The translations under genes and the position numbers were made by a program. Below are positions 42,876 through 52,392 of a stretch of DNA of 62,168 nt, piece after piece. This DNA comes from Ruminococcus flavefaciens (GTDB lineage Bacteria; Bacillota; Clostridia; Oscillospirales; Ruminococcaceae): NCBI RefSeq assembly GCF_900108555.1, contig NZ_FNWV01000003.1, positions 1-62,168 of the forward strand. Reading direction: 5' to 3'. Every line of letters starts with the position of its first letter. The stretch's first letter is position 1. The notes beneath the pieces were generated by a model. That model was given only the letters and a program-made list of their open reading frames with translations, ran no database searches and was not told the origin of the DNA.

Positions 42876-42902
42876 GAAGAACACCTCCCAGCACAGCAGA
42901 TA

Positions 42903-42950
42903 GAATATATGTTCTATTTTTATTATACCATATGAAGATACATTTGTCAA
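42903..42950 (-). promoter_or_regulatory. SRAP promoter with LexA-like box
   Basis: Perfect TTGACA (42945-42950), 17-bp spacer, TATAAT (42922-42927) on the minus strand. GAACATATATTC (42903-42914) lies over the start of transcription and is one base from the Gram-positive SOS box GAAC-N4-GTTC. Confidence 0.65.
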
Positions 42951-42980
42951 GATAAAAGAAGGACCGCCAGTAGGCGGTCC
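42951..42980 (-). terminator. Terminator of hsdR
   Basis: GGACCGCC-AGTA-GGCGGTCC stem (42961-42980) with a T-rich tail on the minus strand, directly next to the SRAP -35 box. Confidence 0.85.
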
Positions 42981-42991
42981 TCATTAATATA

Positions 42992-45979
42992 TCATTGATT
43001 ATGGTTATCTGTATTTTGTGTACGCATCTCACGATAAATAACACCTGCAAGAGCACTCATGATAGCATTATACTTGTTTTTATCCTTGAACAAGGATTCA
43101 TAGCTTTCCTGAGATTCAGTATAGTTCTCCATAGCGGTTGCACTGAAGATCTGAGGGAAGATGCTTTCTGTGAAAATAACAGGATCTGTAGTCTTGGCAG
43201 AGCTGAGGAGCTTCGCATTCTTTTTGAGCTTCTGATGCAGTGCATCGATAATGACCTTATCTGCATCAGTGAACTGTCCCTTGTACTTCTCATTTATCTG
43301 TTCGAGTATCTCGTCAAGAGGTGTTTTCTTTTGTTTACCTCCTACGGCTTTCTGCTTGGCAGGAATATACTCTCCATCAAGGTTTTCGAGATGTATATTG
43401 CCCTCAAAAGTCTTTTGTAGCTTGTAGTATTCAAGCTTCAGCTTTCCTTCAAGGTCACAAGGATCAGCAGGTTCTGCCGGAAGCAGATGCAGCAGATATC
43501 TCAGGAAGAGATATTCCTTATGCATATCTTTATCGAACATCCTGACTACCTGCGTTATATAACCATACCACTTTATGAAGTTACGAACAAGGCGTCTGAA
43601 CTGATACCTCTCCTCAGAGTTCTTGAGGTTATATCTATCCGCAACAGGCTTCAGTACGCTTGTCATCTTTCCCATTGATGTTGACTCCTGACCGCCGGAT
43701 TTATTCCAAACCTCGATGAACGCTTCTATGTCTATATTGGTATAGATAGCGTAATTCAGCAGTTCACGCTCTGTCTGGTAGATTAGGTCAACGTTTACTT
43801 CCTGTTCAAGGAATGTCTCCTGATAGAATGGCTGGAATGCGTCGAGGATATCCTCTTTCTTATTGGCAAAGTCAAGTATGAACGTATCAATCTTGCCTGT
43901 GCAGGTACGGTTAAGACGTGAGAGCGTCTGTACTGCCTTTACACCTTTCAGCTTCTTATCTACTATCATTGTATGCAGCAGAGGTTCATCGAAGCCTGTC
44001 TGATACTTCTCTGCAACTATAAGCACGTTGAAGTTATCGTGGAACTCTGCCTTTGTCTGTGTTTCGGAGATATGGCTGCCGTCTTTGCGGACGTTGAGTG
44101 AGCTTTCAGTATACTCATTATCGCCATCCTTGACAGATCCTGAGAACGCTGTGAGCACGTCCATATCATCATAGCCATGCTCAGCTATGTAACGCTTTAT
44201 CTCGTGGAAATAGCGTACAGCTGCAAGTCTCGAATCGGTAACTACCATCATCTTTCCCTTGCCGCCTATCTTATATCGTGTGGTCTCATGGAAAGTTTCA
44301 ACGATGATAGCTGATTTCTGGCTGATGTTATACGGGTGCAGCGTCTGATACTTCTTGATGAGCTTCTTTGCACGGCTCTCGGGGAGCTCAGGATTCTCAG
44401 TTGTGTTCTTGGCAATCTTGAAGCAGGTACTGTAAGTCATGTAGTTGCTTAGAACGTCCAGTATGAAGCCTTCTTCAATAGCCTGACGCATACTATATAT
44501 ATGGAACGGATGGAAGGAGCCGTCGGGATACGGCTCACCGAACATTTCCAGTGTCTGAGCCTTCGGAGTTGCGGTAAATGCAAAGAAGGACAGGTTCTTG
44601 TGCTTGCCGTGAGAGATCATCTGCTCCACTATCTTATCGGTGCGGTCGATCTCGTCCTCGGCTTTGCCCTCTATCTCTGCATACTCACGGAGAGCTTCCT
44701 CTGTATCAGCGAGAGCGCTTTTCAGTTTGAGTGCGGAACTGCCTGTCTGTGAGGAGTGTGCCTCATCAACGATAACAGCAAAGTTCCTGCCTGCAACGCT
44801 GTCCACTTCCTGATATATCACAGGGAACTTCTGCAATGTAGTGACGATGATACGCACGCCATCGTTGATAGCGTCGCGGAGGTCTCTTGAATTCTTCTTC
44901 TCGTCGATAGTCTCAATTGCTCCCAGCTTATGGTCGAAGCCTGAGATAGTCTCCTGCAACTGTGCGTCGAGTACTCGTCTGTCGGTAACTATGATAACAC
45001 TGGAGAAAACAGGCTTGTCCTCGTCATTGAAGAGAGCTGCAAGTCTGTACGCCGTCCATGCGATAGAGTTGGATTTGCCCGAACCTGCGCTGTGCTGTAT
45101 CAGGTAATTATGACCTGCTCCGAACTGCCGCACATGCCCGATAAGGCTGCGAACAACGTCAAGCTGATGATAACGTGGGAACAGCAGCATTTTCTTATCC
45201 TTGCGGTAGCTCATGAACTTCTGCAATATATCCATCATGCTGTCTTTCTGGAAGACATTCTGCCACAGGTATGCGGTCGGGTAGCCGTTCGGATTGGGCG
45301 GATTGCCCTTGCCGCCGTCATTGCCTGCTCCGTTGCTGCCCTGATTAAAAGGCAGGAAAAACGTGTTCTTGCCTGCCAGCTTAGTAGTCATGCAGGCTTC
45401 GAGCTGGTCTACGCAGAAGTACGCAAGGATACGCTTATTGAACTGGAAACACAGCTCCCTCGGGTCACGGTCGAACATCCACTGCCGCTTTGCGTTCTCG
45501 ATGTCCTGACCTGTGTACTGGTTCTTCAGTTCGAAGGCGAAAACAGGTATACCGTTCACGGCGATGACCATATCCACCGACTTTTTATTCTCGGCGGAGA
45601 AATACCACTGGCGGTTTATGGTTATCTCGTTGGCGGCATACTGCTTCACGGCGGTCTGATTCAGCGTGGATTCGGGCTTGAAGTAGCACACACGGAACGG
45701 AATGCCCTTGTGTTTGAAGCCGTTACGCAGAACGGCGAGCAGTCCGTCCATATCGACTGCCGACTGAAAAGCCTTTGCGAACTTTTCGGGAGTGCCGCTC
45801 TGGAGCTCAAAGCGCTGCCATGACTTAGGCTGAGTAGCCCTGACAAAGCGTATCAGCGTATCGAGGTAGAGGGCGTTTTCTGCGTCGTATGTGTCGGTAT
45901 TCGTGGTATATCCGCCTGCGAGCATAGCGGCGTGTATATCGGATTCAAAGCGTTTTTCGTTGGTCTCGTCTACGCTCAT
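42992..45979 (-). CDS. hsdR: Type I restriction enzyme, restriction (R) subunit
   Basis: 995 residues. An N-terminal nuclease domain of the PD-(D/E)xK type (VDMVIAVNGIPVFAFELKNQ, about 130-150), superfamily 2 helicase motor with Walker A HSAGSGKS (about 300), DEAH box VIVDEAHSSQ and TATP, and a helical C-terminus. It translocates DNA and cuts away from the recognition site when bound to HsdM and HsdS. The start overlaps the hsdS stop by four bases. Codon use is close to the backbone genes. Confidence 0.96.
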   Translation of the reverse strand: MSVDETNEKRFESDIHAAMLAGGYTTNTDTYDAENALYLDTLIRFVRATQPKSWQRFELQSGTPEKFAKAFQSAVDMDGLLAVLRNGFKHKGIPFRVCYFKPESTLNQTAVKQYAANEITINRQWYFSAENKKSVDMVIAVNGIPVFAFELKNQYTGQDIENAKRQWMFDRDPRELCFQFNKRILAYFCVDQLEACMTTKLAGKNTFFLPFNQGSNGAGNDGGKGNPPNPNGYPTAYLWQNVFQKDSMMDILQKFMSYRKDKKMLLFPRYHQLDVVRSLIGHVRQFGAGHNYLIQHSAGSGKSNSIAWTAYRLAALFNDEDKPVFSSVIIVTDRRVLDAQLQETISGFDHKLGAIETIDEKKNSRDLRDAINDGVRIIVTTLQKFPVIYQEVDSVAGRNFAVIVDEAHSSQTGSSALKLKSALADTEEALREYAEIEGKAEDEIDRTDKIVEQMISHGKHKNLSFFAFTATPKAQTLEMFGEPYPDGSFHPFHIYSMRQAIEEGFILDVLSNYMTYSTCFKIAKNTTENPELPESRAKKLIKKYQTLHPYNISQKSAIIVETFHETTRYKIGGKGKMMVVTDSRLAAVRYFHEIKRYIAEHGYDDMDVLTAFSGSVKDGDNEYTESSLNVRKDGSHISETQTKAEFHDNFNVLIVAEKYQTGFDEPLLHTMIVDKKLKGVKAVQTLSRLNRTCTGKIDTFILDFANKKEDILDAFQPFYQETFLEQEVNVDLIYQTERELLNYAIYTNIDIEAFIEVWNKSGGQESTSMGKMTSVLKPVADRYNLKNSEERYQFRRLVRNFIKWYGYITQVVRMFDKDMHKEYLFLRYLLHLLPAEPADPCDLEGKLKLEYYKLQKTFEGNIHLENLDGEYIPAKQKAVGGKQKKTPLDEILEQINEKYKGQFTDADKVIIDALHQKLKKNAKLLSSAKTTDPVIFTESIFPQIFSATAMENYTESQESYESLFKDKNKYNAIMSALAGVIYREMRTQNTDNHNQ

Positions 45980-47295
45980 GCTGTGGGCACCTCCTTTTTG
46001 CCAGTGACATATTCGTATATCATGGATTTTTTATAGGATTCCAGCTCGGTGAGGAACTGTTCTTTTTTCGATATAAGCCTGTCTATCTCGGCGCATTTTT
46101 TGTCGAGGTAGGCAGCGATTTCTATTTGTTCCTCAATACATGGGAGAGGGGTTGAAAAATTATTGAGAGTAGTTAATGAAAGATTTGCTATAGTAGTACC
46201 ATTAAGACTTAAATCCATTATTATTTTTGCGGGAATACTTGCCAAATAATACCTTATGAATTTTCTTGAGTGTTCTTTTTTTAATGTTATATAGCCCGCA
46301 CTTTTGCCTAACAATACTTTTTCGTTATTATAAAATGATGTTTTTCCAAATGTAGCACCATTTAAAGTAATCAATACAGTATTATCAGTTAAAACACTCG
46401 GCTTATATTTCAAATATTCTTCCTCATTTAATCTATCGGTATTTTCTTTGAAGATAAGCGTATCACTTCCAATATTATTTCCATTCAGGAAATAATATTC
46501 ACCATTTTCATCATATTCTGGTGTTGAATGCAGACCGTCACCTATTCTAATCGAAATACGTTTAAGTTTAACAATTTCCCACTCCTCGGGAATCTCCCCA
46601 ATCCACTCAATACCGCTGTCCTTCATAGCTCTGTCGCCCCTTACGCCCTTGGTAACAGCCTGCGTTATTACAGCCTGACGGAGCTTTTTGTATTCCTCGA
46701 TAGAGGCTTTTGTTTTCTCGATGATGTTGTCGATATGGGCGCATTGGCGGTCGAGGTAAGAAGCTATGCTCTGTTGTGTTTCAACAGGAGGACAAAGCAT
46801 TGGCATTTGTCTTAGTTGTGTTTTATTGAATTTAAGCTGTACAGCATGGCTACCAATTCTTTTTAGTTCTTCATTTACTATTGGACACAAAAACCAATAA
46901 TATAGGAATTTGTTGCATGGTGTACCATTTAGCATAATTGCATTTGGAGCCAAAGAACTCCTTTCATATAATGGCTCATAATAGAAAACATTACCGACTG
47001 AACCAATATTGGATAATATTACTTCACCGCCGAAAAGATTGGAATTTGAAAGAAATTCATATGATTCCTTTGAAATGTAAACAGTATTATCTCGTGTTCC
47101 AGACAAATCTGCGGTTCTTACAAGCATAGCATAATCAGGTTCATCAAGGTATTGTACATTTTCTCTTAAATCAGCAAAACTTCCACTTGCGACAAAGTCT
47201 GTAATTATAGGGACAACTGAATTAATTTTCCTAACATCCCAACTCTCAGGAATCTCCCCAATCCATTCAATACCGCTGTCTTTCATCTGTCTCAA
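45976..47295 (-). CDS. hsdS: Type I restriction-modification specificity (S) subunit
   Basis: About 439 residues. Two target-recognition halves each begin with the same segment MKDSGIEWIGEIPE (near residue 4 and near 230), and each ends in a conserved coiled-coil spacer (helices around 180-215 and 395-430). Each half reads one half of a bipartite DNA target. The duplicated start is a place where recombination can swap specificities. The start is uncertain: TTG at 47295 has the best spacing to AGGTG; a GTG at 47304 overlaps that site. The recognition domains are richer in A and T than the spacers. Confidence 0.93.
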   Translation of the reverse strand: MRQMKDSGIEWIGEIPESWDVRKINSVVPIITDFVASGSFADLRENVQYLDEPDYAMLVRTADLSGTRDNTVYISKESYEFLSNSNLFGGEVILSNIGSVGNVFYYEPLYERSSLAPNAIMLNGTPCNKFLYYWFLCPIVNEELKRIGSHAVQLKFNKTQLRQMPMLCPPVETQQSIASYLDRQCAHIDNIIEKTKASIEEYKKLRQAVITQAVTKGVRGDRAMKDSGIEWIGEIPEEWEIVKLKRISIRIGDGLHSTPEYDENGEYYFLNGNNIGSDTLIFKENTDRLNEEEYLKYKPSVLTDNTVLITLNGATFGKTSFYNNEKVLLGKSAGYITLKKEHSRKFIRYYLASIPAKIIMDLSLNGTTIANLSLTTLNNFSTPLPCIEEQIEIAAYLDKKCAEIDRLISKKEQFLTELESYKKSMIYEYVTGKKEVPTA

Positions 47296-47322
47296 TTTTT
47301 TCACCTCATTTCAGTGCCAGCA

Positions 47323-47769
47323 TCAGCCATTAGCTTTCCCTTTGATCAGCAGTATACCGACTGTGCCAAAAAACAAAGAGATCGCAGAAAGACAGCCGAT
47401 GAAAATCGGATTCTGCTCTGTGTCCTGTTTCAGTACGGCTTCATCCCGTTCCTCATTACATCTCAGCGATACGGTTTCCCCTTCCTTGTATTCGCCGTAG
47501 AGATGGTTGTGTTTGATCGTATGCAGGCTGCCGTTCAGCCCTTCATATTGTATGGTAACATTGCTGTGTGGTTCTTTATGATCGTGATCATACTCGTAAT
47601 AAACATAACTGCTGATGACTGTTCCGTTCACGGCGACGGTATACTTTTTTGCGTATACTGCGTTCCGGATGACAGCCCAGATGAGGGCAAGCAGAACGAA
47701 TACTGCGATCACTACAAGAAAAATGCCTGTATTGCGCAGTGACTTTTGTTTATCGTAATTCTTTGCCAT
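47323..47769 (-). CDS. DUF3592-like membrane protein within the hsd operon
   Basis: 148 residues: basic N-terminus, one helix (about 13-35), a soluble beta-rich domain with YDHDHKEPHSNVTIQY and EGETVSLRCNEERDE, and a second helix (about 122-142). The layout equals DUF3592 proteins. It lies between hsdM (two bases before) and hsdS (18 to 28 bases after), all in one direction, so it is co-transcribed with the restriction system. Function unknown; no known restriction-associated role. Confidence 0.75.
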   Translation of the reverse strand: MAKNYDKQKSLRNTGIFLVVIAVFVLLALIWAVIRNAVYAKKYTVAVNGTVISSYVYYEYDHDHKEPHSNVTIQYEGLNGSLHTIKHNHLYGEYKEGETVSLRCNEERDEAVLKQDTEQNPIFIGCLSAISLFFGTVGILLIKGKANG

Positions 47770-47771
47770 AT

Positions 47772-49532
47772 TCAGTTCCCCTTATCAAACAGCGCGGAAA
47801 GGCTCGACTGTATATCAGCCTCAATACCGCTCAGCCTTGCCATTATATCCTCCACCTTTTCAGGTGCCTGATACTCATAGAAATAGCGTGTCATGGGTAT
47901 CTCATAGCCAACCTTGGTCTTCTTTTTGTCTATCCACGCATCGGGAGCGTAAGGCAGTACCTCACGGGCGAAATACTCGTCGATATCCTCCCTCAGCGGA
48001 ACATTTTCCGTGTCACGCTTGGAAGCATCTGCAACAGGCTTTCCTTTTTTCAGCACAGGCTGTCCGTTCTCATCAAGCGTGGGACGCTCCACAACTATCT
48101 TGTTATAGCCGAATTCCTCGTTGTCGAATATCCTGCTGTGGCAGTAAACGCCGTTCTTGTCGCCGTATATCTCGTCCTGTCTGAACTCGCCGTAAGCCTT
48201 CACGATAAGATCACGGCAGAGGTCGGTAACGTCATAGCGCTTGAAGCCGATAGACTTCCTGCGCTGCTCTCCGCAGTGCGAAGCGTCGATGAGTTGAACC
48301 TTTCCTGCACGGTAGGCAGGCTTATTCTTGTTCAGCACCCAGATATATGTACTGATACCCGTATTCATGAACATATCCGTCGAGAGCTGGATTATAGCGT
48401 CCAGCCAGTCATTTTCAAGTATGTAACGGCGAATTTCGGAAGGTCCGCTGCCTGCGTCTCCTGAGAACAGTGGAGAGCCGTTTTGTACGATAGCCATTCT
48501 GCCGTTCTGTGCAAGCTTTGAAAGACCGTTCAGCACGAAAAGTTGCTGACCGTCGGATATTTTCGGAAGTCCCGGAGCGAAACGTCCCAGCTCGCCCTGC
48601 TTGGCTTCCGCTTCAACTGCCTTCTGCTCACGCTTCCAGTCGATACCGAAAGGCGGATTCGATATGATGTACTGGAACTGATAGCCGCTGAACTGGTCCT
48701 CGGACAGAGTGTCGCCGTAGCGCATATTGTTAGGATCGCCGCCTCTTATCATCATATCAGCCTTTGCGATAGCGAATGTGGACGGATTGAACTCCTGACC
48801 GAAGCAGGTAACGTCAATATCGGAGTTGAGGTCGTGGATACGCTCTTCCATACAGCTGAGCATCTGGCTTGTACCCATAGCCATATCGTATACGGTGACA
48901 GTACCGCCCTGAGACAGGTCAGCGTCCGAAAGGAGCAGGTCTGTCATGAGGTAGATAACGTCACGGCTGGTGAAGTGAGCTCCTGCCTCCTCGCCGAAGG
49001 ACTCCGAGAAACGCTTAACAAGGTCCTCGAACATATAGCCGCAGTCAACTGCACTTATCTTGTCAGGGCCGAGATAGCCCTTCTGGGAGTTGAATTCTTT
49101 TATAACGAGATAAAGGGTATTGCTTTCCACCATACGGCGGATTATAGCATCAAAATCGAACTTTGCAAGCACGTCCTGTACATTGGCAGAAAATCCTGCG
49201 AGATAGTCGCGGAAGTTAGCCTCGATGTTGTCAGGATCGGCGCAGAGCAGATCAAATGTGTATTTGCTTGTATTATAAAATTGATAGCCGGAAGCCTTTG
49301 TGAGGAAGCCTTCAATAACTGCGAAGCCCTTCTTGCTTTCATACTCGGCTAATACCTTATCATGCGTAGGCAGCAGACAGTCGTGAAAACGCTTCACTAC
49401 CGTCATAGGAAGTATAACAAGTCCGTACTCATGCGGCTTGAACGGTCCGCGCAGCATATCTGCCACGTTCCATATCATAGACGCCTTTTCAGCGATATTT
49501 GTACCGACTACTGTAAATCTTTCGTTTGCCAT
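47772..49532 (-). CDS. hsdM: Type I restriction-modification methyltransferase (M) subunit
   Basis: 586 residues. N-terminal helical HsdM domain (WNVADMLRGPFKPHEYGLVILPM), then an N6-adenine methyltransferase with the SAM loop in a divergent form (DMAMGTSQML where DPAxGTGxxL is common) and the catalytic NPPF (SNPPFGIDWKRE). It methylates adenine at the site chosen by HsdS and protects host DNA. It is first in the operon M - DUF3592 - S - R. The upstream region is divergent with the YidD unit. Confidence 0.95.
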   Translation of the reverse strand: MANERFTVVGTNIAEKASMIWNVADMLRGPFKPHEYGLVILPMTVVKRFHDCLLPTHDKVLAEYESKKGFAVIEGFLTKASGYQFYNTSKYTFDLLCADPDNIEANFRDYLAGFSANVQDVLAKFDFDAIIRRMVESNTLYLVIKEFNSQKGYLGPDKISAVDCGYMFEDLVKRFSESFGEEAGAHFTSRDVIYLMTDLLLSDADLSQGGTVTVYDMAMGTSQMLSCMEERIHDLNSDIDVTCFGQEFNPSTFAIAKADMMIRGGDPNNMRYGDTLSEDQFSGYQFQYIISNPPFGIDWKREQKAVEAEAKQGELGRFAPGLPKISDGQQLFVLNGLSKLAQNGRMAIVQNGSPLFSGDAGSGPSEIRRYILENDWLDAIIQLSTDMFMNTGISTYIWVLNKNKPAYRAGKVQLIDASHCGEQRRKSIGFKRYDVTDLCRDLIVKAYGEFRQDEIYGDKNGVYCHSRIFDNEEFGYNKIVVERPTLDENGQPVLKKGKPVADASKRDTENVPLREDIDEYFAREVLPYAPDAWIDKKKTKVGYEIPMTRYFYEYQAPEKVEDIMARLSGIEADIQSSLSALFDKGN

Positions 49533-49864
49533 GTTCTATACCCCTTGTACCAGAATAAACAATATTTAGGTTAATTATACCACATAATTGTTAAATTTTC
49601 AAGAAAAAGAGTGAAAAGATGTCGGGGCGGATGCCCCGATTTTTGTTTATCCATTTGGTATATTATAATTGAAATATGACGATTTATAGCCTTTTTCTCT
49701 TGTCACATTATACAATTGCTACATCTCTAAATTGTATAAACATACGAAAAGCACAAATGTGTATATTGTTAACAAAATATATTTGATTTTATTCAAATAT
49801 AATGATATTATTACTATATAAGATACAACAATTTCCCAATATCTATAGGTATATTTTTAGAATT
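49533..49864. other. Divergent intergenic region with the first copy of a shared upstream module
   Basis: No gene is evident. A GC hairpin CGGGGC-GGAT-GCCCCG followed by ATTTTT (49623-49644) is followed after about 32 bp by a block at 49677-49765 beginning TGACGATTTATAGCC. A clearly related block with the same kind of hairpin before it lies upstream of the zinc-ribbon/SPFH unit at 52630-52810. The rest is AT-rich promoter sequence. Confidence 0.65.
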
Positions 49865-50356
49865 ATGAAGTGTAATTATAAAATCTACGAAAACAATTCC
49901 GGCGAAATGCCAGAACATAATACTCAGTTAGACGAGCAAATAATACTTGCTCAGGTAAAACAATCTTTAGAAGAGTCAAAGAAGATAGTTATTCGTCCTA
50001 AAATCAAAGTCTGGAAAGATGCATTATTGCTGTTAAGTATAATTTTAATAGTTTCAATGGCTATGATTGCTATACATTATTTAACTGATATTTCCGATTG
50101 GATATTTGCTTTAATTTTGTTATTGGCAGTAATTTTATTCTTTGCCATATTGGGTAAGAAACTATTGTTGACTATTATTACTCTTTATCAGAAATATGCA
50201 CCCGAAATAGTACGTTCATCATGTTTATTCGAGCCATGCTGCTCTGAATATATGAAATTATCCGTCATGAAGTATGGAGCCTTAAAAGGCTTTATAAGAG
50301 GGATAAAACGCATATTACGCTGCCGTTATCCTAACGGAGGCATTGACGAACCATAA
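49865..50356 (+). CDS. YidD-domain membrane protein
   Basis: About 163 residues. A soluble N-terminus, a hydrophobic pair of helices (about 60-100) and a C-terminal YidD domain recognised by SCLFEPCCSEYMKLSVMKYGALKG (in part), RGIKRILRC and a GGIDEP end. Housekeeping YidD is about 70-85 residues, sits next to rnpA/yidC and helps membrane protein insertion. This version is longer and lies in a mobile island. The start is uncertain: no strong ribosome-binding site precedes 49865, and upstream in-frame ATG at 49802 or downstream at 49907 are possible. Followed by a DUF4177-like gene after 13 bp. Confidence 0.75.
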   Translation: MKCNYKIYENNSGEMPEHNTQLDEQIILAQVKQSLEESKKIVIRPKIKVWKDALLLLSIILIVSMAMIAIHYLTDISDWIFALILLLAVILFFAILGKKLLLTIITLYQKYAPEIVRSSCLFEPCCSEYMKLSVMKYGALKGFIRGIKRILRCRYPNGGIDEP

Positions 50357-50369
50357 GGAGGTAGAATTT

Positions 50370-50600
50370 ATGCAGTACAAAACAGTTCAAGTTGAACATT
50401 TTCAGGGACAAAGAAAAAAAGATTCACTTGTTATCGGACAAAAGTATGAGGAAATAATCAACAAAGAGGCTGCTGAAGGATGGAAACTTCTCGGTATACA
50501 TTCATTGCCTATAACACGAAGAGCTGGCTGTGGTAAAATGTGTATGGGTGTTTTTTTTGAACACTTCAATATGGATGTACTCATCTTCTTCAAGGATTGA
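50370..50600 (+). CDS. DUF4177-like small protein
   Basis: 76 residues. The pattern of a short strand (YKTVQVEHF), an IINKEAAEGWKLLGIHS helix-strand and a final FFEHFNMDVLIFF strand matches the DUF4177 type of small alpha/beta protein (unknown function). AAGGAGG precedes the ATG at 50370; the frame extends 27 bases upstream into the yidD-like gene. It lies between the YidD-domain gene and an SH3-domain membrane protein gene, in one apparent operon. Confidence 0.7.
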   Translation: MQYKTVQVEHFQGQRKKDSLVIGQKYEEIINKEAAEGWKLLGIHSLPITRRAGCGKMCMGVFFEHFNMDVLIFFKD

Positions 50601-50633
50601 ATATGAGTATTTTGTATCGGAGGTGACGACGAT

Positions 50634-52349
50634 ATGTTTATGACTAATTATGAGCTGATATACGGAGAATACAAAGTAACATCGAGCAATAGCTCCTCAC
50701 CGGTACACAAAGATCAGCCGACACCGACAAAGGAAAAAGGCAAGGGAGCTGAGACGGCTGTCAAGGCTGCAAAAGCCGTAGTAGGAGCACACATTGCTGC
50801 TGCAAAGTTCGCAGGCGGAGCAGTATCAAAGCTGTCGAAAAAAGCTGTTGACTATGCCAAATCCGATGACGCCGCTGAAAAAGCTACATTAGCAAAGGAA
50901 AAAGCAGGAGCAGCCTTCGCTGGTCTGAAGAGAAAAGTTACCGGATTTACTGTTGAACATAAAGACGATGACAATAGCGACACTTCCGTGGATGATGTTA
51001 TTGAGGACGAAAATAACGTCATGGAGGAAGCTTATTTTGAAACAGAAGCTGACAATAATGTCGAAGAAGCAGCTGAATCTGCAAGCTTTGATACGCTTTA
51101 TGAAAAGGCGATGAATGCGGCTGCCAATGAAGAAGTTTATGATGAAGAGACTGGCTATGAAGCTGAAACGCCTGCTGCCGCTCCTTCTGTAAACACAGCT
51201 CCTTCTACGCCAACTGCTCCGCAGCCTTCTCCAACATTATTCAGCTATGAAGAGGAGAAGAAATCTCCTGCTATAATTGTCCTTGTCGGTGTGATAGCTG
51301 TTTTGCTTGTTGGAATGGGTATTCTTGGCGGTATGCTGCTTACTAAGAATAAGGATAATAAAAACTCTGATAAATCAAGCAATAATGAAGTTATAACAAC
51401 TACTACAGAGGAGATAGCCTCGCAAGCAACTACTGCTTCGGCTCAGGAAACAACTTCTGAAATCTTAACTACAAATCAAAATACTACTACAAAAGCATCT
51501 GTAAAAATTTCTAAAGAAGAAATCGAAACTGCTAAAGATAAAGCAGTTAGTGATTTAAAGAATGATTTATCAGATGTTTATAGTAATAATTTTATGAATA
51601 TTCCTCAACTTAACGTCACAACTGATTATGATATAAACGATGATGATATCCCAGAATTGATAGTATCTTATATGGGAATATCAGGTGATACGCAATATCA
51701 TATTTTTTATTATGATAGCTCTATGTTTGTTAAACTTAAGGATTGCTGGGGCGGACTCGATATTTCTGAAGAAAGGCATCTTATATGCGAGAAGCATTAT
51801 GGGGGCGGACAAGGATCTTATTACTATGAATTATCAAATGATTATAAATTCAACAAAATCGATGAGATAAGCACGTTTCCTGAACAAGGTGGTACTGGTT
51901 ATTTTAGAAATGGGCAACGAATTGATACATCGGAGTATTATGCTGCAATTAATTACTATAATGATATGAATTGGATCAGCATTTCTTCTGATACATCAAA
52001 TGTGTCTGATTCTGGATATATCGTAGAAAGCGAGAAAAACTCAAATGCTTTAAGTCTGTACTCTAATTATGCCAATATTGAAAATGCTCCGGCAGATATG
52101 ACTTTCGTTGATCCTTCAGATATCAATGCTATTCCGCATGGTACTATAAATACGGAAACATCTGGTTTAAATCTTCGCAAAGGTCCTGGAACTACTTATG
52201 ATATTATTCTTGAAATCCCTAAAGGTGAAATGGTTTATGTCTATGGAAGTACTTCTGCCTGGTGTTATGTTGGTTTTTCATCAGGTACGGGACGATTTAA
52301 TCATACAGATTATGGATATGTAAGCAAAGAGTTCCTCGATATTAATTGA
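50634..52349 (+). CDS. Membrane-anchored protein with C-terminal SH3b domain
   Basis: 571 residues. An Ala/Lys-rich N-terminal region (about 40-110), an acidic stretch (120-180), a Pro/Ala linker, one membrane helix (about 215-238), a Ser/Thr-rich linker (240-295), a globular domain (about 300-455; DYDINDDDIPELIV resembles a calcium-binding or VCBS-like strand), and a bacterial SH3 domain at about 505-571 (GLNLRKGPGTTYDIILEIPKG). The SH3b end probably binds the cell wall. Orientation with a large N-terminal part inside the cell is inferred. GGAGGTGA precedes the start; a terminator follows at 52364. Confidence 0.8.
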   Translation: MFMTNYELIYGEYKVTSSNSSSPVHKDQPTPTKEKGKGAETAVKAAKAVVGAHIAAAKFAGGAVSKLSKKAVDYAKSDDAAEKATLAKEKAGAAFAGLKRKVTGFTVEHKDDDNSDTSVDDVIEDENNVMEEAYFETEADNNVEEAAESASFDTLYEKAMNAAANEEVYDEETGYEAETPAAAPSVNTAPSTPTAPQPSPTLFSYEEEKKSPAIIVLVGVIAVLLVGMGILGGMLLTKNKDNKNSDKSSNNEVITTTTEEIASQATTASAQETTSEILTTNQNTTTKASVKISKEEIETAKDKAVSDLKNDLSDVYSNNFMNIPQLNVTTDYDINDDDIPELIVSYMGISGDTQYHIFYYDSSMFVKLKDCWGGLDISEERHLICEKHYGGGQGSYYYELSNDYKFNKIDEISTFPEQGGTGYFRNGQRIDTSEYYAAINYYNDMNWISISSDTSNVSDSGYIVESEKNSNALSLYSNYANIENAPADMTFVDPSDINAIPHGTINTETSGLNLRKGPGTTYDIILEIPKGEMVYVYGSTSAWCYVGFSSGTGRFNHTDYGYVSKEFLDIN

Positions 52350-52363
52350 AGATAAGTATTAAA

Positions 52364-52392
52364 GACCGCTCGATAAAGAGCGGTCTTTTTTT
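52364..52392 (+). terminator. Terminator of the YidD - DUF4177 - SH3 unit
   Basis: GACCGCTC-GATAAA-GAGCGGTC followed by seven T. Confidence 0.9.
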
